A DNA stretch of 20,000 nucleotides from Stramonita haemastoma (Eukaryota > Mollusca > Gastropoda > Neogastropoda > Muricidae): contig CM060344.1 of the NCBI GenBank assembly GCA_030674155.1, positions 33,490,760 to 33,510,759 on the forward strand, written 5' to 3'. Below, in pieces: positions 1 to 10,854 of this stretch. The position numbers and the translations under genes were made by a program. The notes below the pieces were generated by a model that saw nothing but the letters and a program-made list of their open reading frames with translations, was not told where the DNA came from and did not search any database. Positions within the stretch are counted from its first letter, which is position 1, and each line of letters begins with the position of its first letter.

Positions 1-1443
1 CCAGTTTCAGCTTAAAACAAAATGCTGCTTGAAAATTGAAGTGTGGAATCCTGAAGATTTCTAAGAGAGCAAGGAAAGAGGAGAAGGAGAGAAAAATCTT
101 TAAGACACAAGACAACAACATCCATTGTGCAAATTATCAGTCTTGACCATTACTTGAATATCTCACTGCTTTTCACATCCTCACAAACTTCACAAATAAA
201 AATCATATGTAGGGTCATTTGTTCATGACAGTTTATTTTTAAAAAAACCTTCACTCACATAACAAATACAAAGTAAAAAAAAAAAATCAAAAAAAATCCA
301 TACAATGCAAAAGAACAACGCAGTTTAGCCACAGATCTTCATCCCAAAAGAAGTCTAATGCAACTGACTATTTTCCATGCACACTTGTGTATGTGCATAT
401 TTCAATTTTTCTTTTAATGCTGGTGAAGGCCATGTTTTCACCTACTCAATAACTTGAGTGCTCCCTCAATGATTATCTCTTATTCACTGACTGCTCAGAT
501 ATTTCCACTCTCATCCACTGCCACCCAACTACTAACCCTAAGAAAAAAAACCATGGTGTACACCCTACACTAACAAAGACTGGCTTTCTCTGACTCTCTC
601 TCTCTCTATGCCTAGTTGTTCACGAATTCCAGTTACATTTTCTTCCCTTAGCATAGTAAGTCAGTGAATACCACAGCGACAGACAAAAAGCTTTAGAAGG
701 AGAAAGAAACAGAACCATAAATAAAAGCATGCTGGGCAAATCATATCACAAATCCACAATGTTCATTCACTTGACAACCTTGCTTTGATTCACCACTGAG
801 GTAAATGCTAGTCAAGACTAGGTAGCTAAAATATCCTCAGGTTAATACTCATGCCAATGCCAGTGTGAGATCCCCCCAAAACTATGCGTTTTTTCATTAT
901 AGGATAACTTTTAAAAAATTTTTTTTTAAAAACCCTACAATTTCAAAGATGTAATCCCCCCTCCCTGAAATCCTAAATCAAGTCTTGATTTATCCTGGGG
1001 GTTTTTTTTGTTTGTTTTTTGTTTTGTAGTTCAATCTAGGTCAAAAACATTTTTTTGTTCAATCTCGATCATAAATAATGTTTGTGTTCAATCTAGGTCA
1101 TAAACAATTTCTTCTTTCTCACAGGCAATTTTGGAGTAAATGCATTTCACAAAAAAAAGGAAACATTTTCCCCCTTACTACAATGAAGACCCTCCTAATC
1201 ACCAACCCTCACATCACACAAAGCGTCCTCCAAACTCACGCACACACACACACAAACACACGCACACACTCCAAAGCCCGTTTTGTAGTAGAGAGGCAGG
1301 CCACCAGCAATAAAAACATGCCCCGTGTGGATGAATGAATGAAAGGAGGATGAAGTGAAGTGTGTGACACAAGTAAGTGGATAGAAGATGGAAATAGCAA
1401 CACCAACACCACGTTCTTTCTTTCTGTCCGTCCCCCCTACACG
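1..1443 (-). other. TCP1 3' UTR and downstream DNA, no second gene seen
   Basis: AT-rich sequence beyond the TCP1 stop. It contains A and T runs (near 280-300 and 905-925), a short CT run at 590-606 and a short CA run at 1241-1270. No SINE of the families seen in the introns was recognised here, fitting an untranslated exon plus downstream flank. No convincing coding region was found on either strand. The 3' end of the transcript cannot be placed from sequence alone. Confidence 0.5.
232..237 (-). promoter_or_regulatory. Candidate polyadenylation signal AATAAA for TCP1
   Basis: The minus strand reads AAAAATAAACTG here, the only clear AATAAA I noticed on the transcript strand downstream of the stop. 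It would give a 3' UTR of about 1.2 kb. An ATTAAA variant lies near 414. No cleavage site or GU-rich element can be confirmed. Confidence 0.25.
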
Positions 1444-1648
1444 CTAAAGCTCCCCGCTGCGTAAGGCGTCCTGGTAGGACTTGCCCCCTTCTTCCTGAGA
1501 CACCAGCTTGATCATGTCGTCGATGCGCAAGATGGTGATGGCCGCCTCCGTGGCAAACTTGATGGCCTTGACCTTGGACATGGTGGGCTCCAGCACTCCG
1601 GCCTTCTTGTTGTCGCGCACCAGCCCCGCCACCAGGTCCAGCCCCACC
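1444..1648 (-). CDS. TCP1: TCP1 exon 12, C-terminal end and stop
   Basis: 205 nt: G completing Trp, 67 codons from [10 protein letters not shown] to ALRSGEL, then TAG at 1446-1444. The acceptor is gtgggtgcag. It contains [19 protein letters not shown], the conserved final helix and strand of the equatorial domain, followed by a variable tail ([18 protein letters not shown]). Vertebrate CCT1 has a similar acidic tail ending a few residues later. The frame continues open a short way upstream of the acceptor, which is incidental. Confidence 0.95.
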
Positions 1649-4600
1649 CTGCACCCACAGGCGCACGAAATCGTGATAATAATATTCATCAATAATAAAA
1701 AATAATTTTTATTAACACATGGAATTTATATAGCGCTATATCTTGTAAAAGAGCCGCCCGCCACTGTAGTCTAGTGGTTAGGGCGCTGGACTCATAATCT
1801 AAAGGTTGCGGGTTCCATCCCAGCTTTCAGGCTATGGTGTTGTGCCCTTGGAAAAGGCACTTTACGGCTATTTTCTCACCCCACCCAGAGGTGTAAAAGG
1901 GGTACTAACCTTGTGTTGGGGGGTTAACCCTGTGATAGACTTGGCGTCCTATCCAGGGGGGGAGTCTATGACTCTCAGTCGCTTAACGCCACAGAAACCG
2001 GGATAAGCACCGGCCTGATGAGCCTTAGGCTCGGGACAGACTTTAACTTTTAACATATGTCACAGCAGATTTCTCTGCGTGAAATTTGGGCTGCTCTCTC
2101 TCTCCCCAGGGAGAGAGAGCGCGTCATCGCCACAAGTGCAGTGCCTACCCTTTCCCCCCCCCCCCCCCCCTCAGGAATGGTGTCTAAACACGATACCTGT
2201 GTGCATGCTGGTTTTTTTTATATATAATTTTGTCATCCACTCCTATCGGCACACGATGGCCTGCTCTTCCTAAAGGTGGAACAGGGTTTTAACGTGTGCG
2301 GAAGATGTTCGCACATGGGGCCTCGGTTTATAGTCTCATCCAAATGACTAAAGGTAAAGGTGTCCCATAACCTTTGTGGTTGTAGGGGAGCGAGGCATCA
2401 GAGACCTCAGCTTCTCTAGGGGCCAGCATATTGAGGGCGGAGCCCATCTCCTCTCCCTCGCTGCTTTACCTTCCCTGACCCTAAAGAGGGCAGGTACCCA
2501 TTGACAGCTGGGTGAACTGGGGGACTGTACTGAAGCCAAGGCGCGCAAACGGTTGGTCACCCATGCAACTGGTAACCACGCTCGACACTGCTTAACTTGA
2601 CTTGGGGAAAGCGAGTGTTCTGACCACTGAGCTATCATATAGCACTGAATCTTGTAAAGCCAACAAATCAAAGCGCTTGCATTGAAATCAATGACACGCA
2701 TGCAACCGTACACAAGATATTAGAATGGACATATTTCACCAGCCGCCATGGCATAGTAGTTAGCACCTTGGATTGGAAGGTCGCAAGTTCACACACACAC
2801 ACACACACACAAAACACACACACACACCACACACACAACACACACACACACACAACAAACACATACACACACAACAACACACACACCACACAACACGCTT
2901 CCACACACACAAACACACCCACACACATTAAAGAAACAAAGCAACTAGTGCAGTTCAACACATTCAGCTTTTTCTGAGAAGTTTCATAGGTAAGGGAGGA
3001 GACAACAATCCCCCCCCCCCCCCCAAACCAAACTTCCAAATCAGACCCCCACCCCCCCAAACACAAAAGAAACAAAAAAAAAACCAGTGCAGTTTACGGC
3101 TGTCAGTTCCCCCCCACTTTCAGCTCCTCTCAGCTGCTCTCCATCCCATCCCAGCTGGTGCTAGTTATAGAGGTAAACTGACCACACTTCCTTCAACTTG
3201 GTAGGTAAAGGGACAGGGCCAATTTCAGCACTGGGCCCTGGACCTTGACTGAGTTGTGCTGGATTTGTGCACTGTGCGAGTTCATCACATTCGGATTTTT
3301 CCTTAAAACTTTCTAGGTAGGAAAGAAACAACCCCCCCCCCCCTCCAAATCAGATCCCCCCCCCTCCCCCCAAACCCCCAACAGAAAAGTGTGTGCTGAC
3401 CATCGTAGTTCACTGTGTTCTGGCTTGGTCTGGGAGGTGTTGTGGTAGGCCCTCAGTTTGGCCACGAGGTCAGTGGAGTCCTGGGCAGCGTTGACCGCCA
3501 GCTGTTTGGGGATCACCAGCAGAGACCGCGCAAACTCCGCAATGGCCAGCTGCTCACGACTGGCCTGTGGGTCAACATGTCATGTCACATTGCATTACAT
3601 TACGTCACAATGCACTACGTCACGTCACTTTGCATCACATCACATTACATCACGTTACGTCACGTCACATCACGCTGCATCACATAACACTGCATCAGGT
3701 AACACTGCATGATTTTGCATCACATTGCATCCCTTCACGCCACGTCACAACACATCGCTTCACATGCACACAGCTTGTCTGGGGGCCCATACTGCTGTCC
3801 AGGCTCTAGAGCGCAAAGCATGGAGGACAAGCTGTTACCCATGCAGCAGACCCCCCCCTCCTCCATGCCACTGGAATGATCCATTGGAAAGGCAATGACC
3901 AATACGAATGGTTCCAGTGCTGTTGCAGAATCCACCAGAACGTTGCCATGTTCAGCCCCGAACCACCCTGGGGACTCCAACTCCCTGATTTTTCCTCAGG
4001 GATGGTGTCTAAACATGACACCTGTGTGCATGCTGGTTTTATACTTTGTTGTCATATGCTCCTACCGGTACCCAATGGCCTGCTCTTCCAAAAGGTGGAA
4101 TGGGTTTTAAACATGTGCACAATATGTTCTGCATGCGTTCGCATGCAGGGCTTCGGTTTATAGTCTCATCCAAATGATATTCAGAAAACTTTATGTTATG
4201 TTATGTAAACCTTATGCCTTTATGGCAGGCTAAACAAAGGAAAGACAGAAAAACAATTAACCTACGCAACAGGTTACATAAGTGACTTATTCAATAACTA
4301 CATTCAGCCCATTATATAAATTTGATTTTCTTGTCAAACTGGGAAGAAAGGGCAGGGCTGGAACTGAACCCAGAACCTCACAGTTTACTTGTTAGGCAGG
4401 TGAACGTCTTAACCATCCTGCCACCTTCCTTCTTACATGTAAGGTAATATGGCCCAGGCCATAAGCTGTGTCAGTTATTGAGGTCAGCTAAATTGCCGAG
4501 GCCTACACTAAAATGTTGTAATGTTATAAAATGTTGTGTTGAGATTGCCTTCAGCCATGACAAGCTCTAAACATAACCTGCACCCTTCTTTAAAAGGAGG

Positions 4601-7600
4601 AATAAAAAAAATCCTCTGAAGTCAGAGTATGGCTGCCTATATGGCGAGGTACTTAAAAACAGTCCTACAGGCAAACTTCTCATTCAGTGCACAATTTCAA
4701 TCTCACAGTGATTCCCAGTTGGGATGGGATGAGTGAGTCAGTAAAGAGTGCACATTCTGGGTGACAGACCCGCACCAGAGTGTTAAGCTGGGGAATGCAC
4801 AACAACACCAACAACATAACGTAACACACCTAACTGTCAGTGCAGAAACCCACTCACCAGAAAGGTGGCAAAGTTTTCCAGGTAGATGGACAGGGGCCAC
4901 CTCCACAGCACCACCCCCCACTAAAATGTTACGCTGGGGAACACATGACAACAACAACAACAAAACATAACACACCTAACTGCTGGACCAGAAACCATTC
5001 ACCAGAGAAGTGGCAAAGTTCTCCAGGTATATAGACAGGGCCACAACAAAAACAACAACATAACGTAACACACACACACCTGTCAGTGCAATAATAACTC
5101 ACCAGAGAGGTGGCAAAGTTCTCCAGGTATATAGACAGGGCCACAACAAAAACAACAACATAACGTAACACAACACACACTGTCAGTGCAATAATAACTC
5201 ACCAGAGAGGTGGCAAAGTTTTCCAGGTAGATGGACAAGGCCACAACAACAACAACATCAACAACATAACGTAACACACACACCTGTCACAGCACAAACC
5301 CACTCACCAGAGAGGTGGCAAAGTTTTCCAGGTAAACAGACAGGGCCGCTTCCACAAGAATGTTAAGCAGGGGAACGCACGACAACAACAACACCAACAC
5401 AACGTTATACACAGACCTGCCAGTGCAGTAACTCACCAGAGAGGTGGCAAAATTCTCCAGGTAGATGGAGAGGGCGGCCTCCACAGCCCCGCCCCCCACC
5501 ACAGTGTTAAGCTGGGGAACGCACGACAACAACAACAACAAGAACAACGACACCACCATAACGTACCACACACACCTAACTGTCAGTGCAGAAACCCACT
5601 CACCAGAGAGGTGGCAAAGTTCTCCAGGTAGATAGACAGGGCTGCCTCCACAGCCCCGCCCCCCACCACCACCGTCCTGGACTCCAACACGCGTCGCACC
5701 ACACACAGCGCGTCGTGCACCGATCGCTCCATCTCGTCACACATGAAGTCGTTGGCCCCGCGCAGAATGATGGAGGCCGCAGAACGGCTCTTGGGTCTGT
5801 TGAGCGATTAGACGTAATAAAGAAATATGTTGTATTAAAATCATGACTTTGAAAAAAAGACTTGTTATTATTATTATTCTTTTATATCGAGGATAATGGA
5901 ATAAGCACTCATATGCTTTTTTACGTCCAGTCCCTGTGTGTATGCAGTTTTGTAAATGTCATCTGTTCTTGTTGTTGTTGTTGGCTGCATGTGCAAGAAT
6001 TGGTTGAATGCAAGCGCTTTGATCTGTTCTTGCAAGATATAGCGCTATATAAATTCCATTTATTATTATTCTTGTAAATGTCATCTGTTCTTGTGTGTGT
6101 GTCTGTTGTCATTTTTTTTCCCCGTTCTTTTATTTCTAGGATAATGGAACAAGCACTCGCGTGCTTCTCTCTCTCTCTCTCTGGCATCCAGTCCCCCTGT
6201 ATGTATGCAGTTTTGTAAACTTTGTCATCCGTCCCCACAATGGCCTACTCTTCCGAGATGCAGGACAGGTTTTAACACATGCACAAGATGTTCTCTGTGT
6301 GTTTGCACACGGTGCCTTGGTTCATACGATAGTCAAAGGACTTTTGGGGGGAGTGGAGTTGGCACTGATGTCAACTCTAGGGGAAAAATATCCCCTTGAA
6401 AGGGATTCGAACCCAAGTCAGCAGATCACAAGCGTAATGTGCAATGCTCAAACCAACAAGGCTATCCCATCCCTTCCCCTCCTCTATTCAGTTGTGAAGA
6501 GACATTCAAAAGAAAACTAAATCTGAAAAAGAAGAAACCCAAAACAAAAAGAAAAACTTGAAACTAAAAACAATGTCTTGCATTGCAATGTCTACATTTG
6601 AGTGACACTCGACAGTTTAGGGCACAATCTTTCATTACATTTTTCATTTTGACTAATGGTTAAGATTTTTACCAGTGGTTGATCTTTTGCCATCTGGGAG
6701 GCAAACATGATTATAGTAACCATACTAAAAGGAGGCAGTGGAAGCACAAAAAGGGGGGAGGAAGAGTAGGGAGAGAGGAAGGGTAGGAGAGGGGAGGACA
6801 CAGATAGGCATCCATCAGGGACTATGGAGTTGTGCTCCAGGCTCTAGAGCGCAAAGCCTGGGTAAGTAAGTATAAAGGGCAAGCTGTTACCCATGCAGCA
6901 GACCCCCCCCCCCCCGGCCCCACGTTGCTGGAATGGTCCAATGGAAAGGCAATCGCCCAAACACATGGTTCCAGTGCCATTGCAGGAGCCGCCAGAACGT
7001 TGCCATAAACAGCCCTGAAGACTCCCAACTCCCCGATTTTTCCTCAGGGATGGTGTCTCAACAACACATGTGTGCATGCTGGGATTTAAAATTTTTTTAT
7101 CATCATCCGGTCCTACCGGCGGCACACAATGGCCTGCTCTTCCGAAAGGCGAAATGGGGGGTTTTTTGGTTTAGTTTTTAAAAATTTTAATTTTAATTTT
7201 CTGTTTTGTTTTGTTTTGGGCGGAACAGGGTTTTAACGTGCACGCAAGATGTTCTGCATGCGTTCACACCCAGGGCCTGGGTTTCTAGTCTCATTCAAAA
7301 GACCTGCTCCCTCATTCACTCACTCACCCCTTGATCAGGATCAGCTCGTCGTCACAGATGCGTTCCTGCACCACCTCTTCAGCTGACCCCAGCATGGATG
7401 CGTCAAACGACTCCTCTCCCTCAAGGTTGGCCAAGGTCATCAGGAAAGTGGCTGTAGAAAGAAACAGAAAAAAATCCAAGGTCATCAGGAAAGTGGCTGT
7501 AGAAATAAACAGAAGAAAAAAAGTCGCGATATAAGTTCAATCCAGTCCACCACACAGGGTAATGATCCCCGAAGTCAGAATGAGGCTACCTTCATGGTGG

Positions 7601-10365
7601 ACAAAAAATTTTTTAAACAGTGCAAAATCTCACCTGTAGGTGTTCCTTGGAGATCTAGCTGAGGAACGACAAACATAGTTCCTAAAGTCTCTTTCAAAGA
7701 AAGCTGACCTTGCAGCAATATCTTAACATATTTGGACGCATCCTAAGACATTCACATTTAAACAAGCATACAATGTACAAAGCATATACACCTAAAGTCA
7801 AGTCAAGTCAAAATTTTATTTTCAGATGGTACATTGAGTAAGCATCGATTTGCTTTTTTTCATCAAGCCATCAAAAGTTTATATATAGCTTTGTAAACAC
7901 ACGCACACACACGTGCGCGCACACACACACACACATTTTTTCTTTTCCATTACACTGGTAGGGAAACACAAAATACACTAAGAGGTAAGATCCAGTGAGG
8001 TGACGAGGGGGGGGGTAGAGAAACAAGACAAGAGAAGGCATTTGAACAAAAACACGTCCACAATCATTTCTGCTGTGGAGACACACCTTCAGTTCACTTT
8101 TTTTTTTTTAATCAAGACTTGGCAAAGTATTACAAAACTGGGATTGGTGGTCTGGAGGTAACGCGCCTGCCTAGAAAACGAAAAGTCCGGGTTCAGAAGT
8201 GAGCAGTAGTTCGATCCCCGTTTGGGCCCAAAACTCCCCCCCCCCCCCCTCCATTAGACCATGAGTGGTGGTCTGGGTGCTAGTCCCGTGTGTTACACAT
8301 AATTATTTAGCCCATGTAAAAGAACCCAGGGCAACAAGGGAGTTGTCCCTGGCAAAATTCTGTAGAAAAAAGCCACTCTGATAGGGAAACAAAATAGTTG
8401 CAGATAGGAAAATTTTTTTTAAATAATGGGTGCCACTGCTCTTGTGGCAACGCACTCTCCCCAGGGAGAGCAGCCCTGATTTCACACAGACAAATCTGCC
8501 GTGACTTAAAAAGTGCTATAAAAATGAAAACAACAAAAAAAGAAAGAAAAAAGGGTTGTCTAGAAGTCACCTCCCTTCAACTGCTTGGTTCTTTCTTCTT
8601 GTTTATTGCTTATTCTGTTTGTTTATTAGTTGTGCAATATTCTTTTCTTCTTTGTTTTTTAATCCTCCCAACCCCCCCACTTGGGTATATATAAATAGCA
8701 AAGTACCCAACGTTGGAATGTGGCTACCTTCATGGTAGGCAAACAAGGTCACATGTATCTAAAAAATCTCACCATTAGTGAACCTTGGAGCTAACTCTAG
8801 CTGATAAACAAAATAAAAAACAACAAAAACAACAAAAAACATACTTTTACTTATTTATTTGTTCTTTTATATGGAGGATAATAGAATAAGCACTCGTGTG
8901 CTTTTTTCCGTCCAGTCCCCGTGTGTAGGCAATTTTACAAATTTTGTCATGTGTTAACACTGGCACAAATGACCTACTCTTTCAAAAAGCAGAACAGGAT
9001 TTAATGAGTGCACAAGATATTCCGCATGCGTTCGAACTTGGGGCGTCAGTTTATAGTCTCATCTGAAGGACTTTTGGGGAAGAGTGGAGTCAGCACTGAT
9101 GTTAACTCTAGGGGAAAAATCCTCTGGAACGGGATTCGAACCCAGGTTGTCAGATTGCGAGCGCAATGTTCTAATCACTAGGCTAAACCCCTCCCCCCCC
9201 AGCAAAAAGGTGGATGCCAAAACAGCATACACACAGGGACTGGATGTAAAAAAGCACAATAGTGCTTATTCCATTATCCTCGATATAAAAGAATTATTCA
9301 AATTTAAAAAAAAAAAAAAAAAAAAGAGGAGCTGAAAGTGGGGTAAACTGACAGCTGTGTTTAACGCATGCGCAAGATGTTCAGCGTGCGTGCGTTCGCA
9401 CCACATTACCTCCGGTGGCCTTGGCGATGCGCTTGAGGTCGGCCTTCTTGCAGCGTCTCACGGCCATGGCCCCGGCCTCCACAAAGTACTTCAGGCACAG
9501 GTCATCGATGCCGCCCGTGGTCAGGATCACATTGGCTCCCGCAGAGATGATCTTCTGGATGCGCTCCTTGGTGATGTCCGACTCCCTGTCAACCAGAAAC
9601 CACCACAGTGCAACACATCCAGCATCCCTCTGAAGTCAAGAGTATTAAGTCTGTCCCGAGCCTAAGGCTCATCAGGCCGGTGCTTATCCGGTTTCTGTGG
9701 CGTTAAGCGACTGAGAGTCATAGACTCACCCCTGGATAGGACGCCAAGTCTATCGCAGGGTTAACCCCCAACACAAGGTTGGTACCCCCTTTTACACCTG
9801 GGTGGGGTGAGAAAATAGCCGTAAAGTGCCTTTTCCAAGGGCACAACGCCATAGCCGAAAGCTGGGATCGAACCTGCAACCTTTAGATTACGAGTCTGAC
9901 GCCCTAACCACTAGACTACAGCGGCGGCTGAAGTCAAGAGTATGGCTTGCCTATATGGCAAGGTACTTTGAAAATAGTCATACACGCAAACTTCTCATTC
10001 AGTGTGCAATTTCAATCTCACAGTGGTTCCCAGGTGGGATGGATGAGTGAGTCAGAGTGTGGCACACCCCCCAGAGTGTTAAACTGGGGAACAACAACAA
10101 CAACAACTAATCCAACATCCCTCAGTCCAGAGTGCTAAATTTAGCGTGCCCCTTTCCTTTTACCTACTAGTCCAAGCGTGGTCATTCTGGGCTATAAACA
10201 GCACTACCTGGCTGGCCCCCAACTGGGTTGGGATGGGACGAGTTAATTAATTAGCCGCTTAAGAGGAGCTGAAAGTGGAGGAAACTGACTGACAGCTGTG
10301 CTAGACAGAATCACTGCTGATGCCAGTGTAGAAGTCGTCATCATAGATGGGGTTATTTATGTATT

Positions 10366-10448
<83 letters not shown>

Positions 10449-10790
10449 ATTCGAATGTGTGTGTTTTCTTCTTTCTTTTATTCTTTTATATGAAGGATAA
10501 TGGGATAAGTACTCATGTACTTTTTTTCATACAGTCCCCGTGTGTATGCAGTTGTGTAAATATTGTCATATGTTCCCACCGGCACATAACAGCCTACTCT
10601 TACAAAAGGCAGAACAGGATTTAATGTATGCGCAAGATATTCTGCATAGGTTTGCATACAAGGCCTCGGTTTACAGTCTCATCCGAAAGACTTTTGGGGA
10701 GAGTGGAGTCAGCACTGATTTTAACTCCAGGGGAAAAATCCCCTCCAACAGGAATCAAACTCATAGATGGGGTTATTTATTTATTTATTC

Positions 10791-10854
<64 letters not shown>

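Noticed and set aside
1757..1830. Functional tRNA genes at the A/B-box-like sites of the SINEs
   Set aside because: The sequences lack complete acceptor and anticodon stems, are followed by SINE bodies, and occur in several diverged copies.
5287..5706. Separate gene encoding the repeated [12 protein letters not shown] segments
   Set aside because: The frame joins exon 10 with partial copies and TTG-rich spacers by chance. The copies vary in frame and completeness and have no independent start or conserved whole.
10298..10624. Cys-Val repeat proteins from GT tracts
   Set aside because: These are translations of dinucleotide runs and SINE pieces, with no relation to known proteins.
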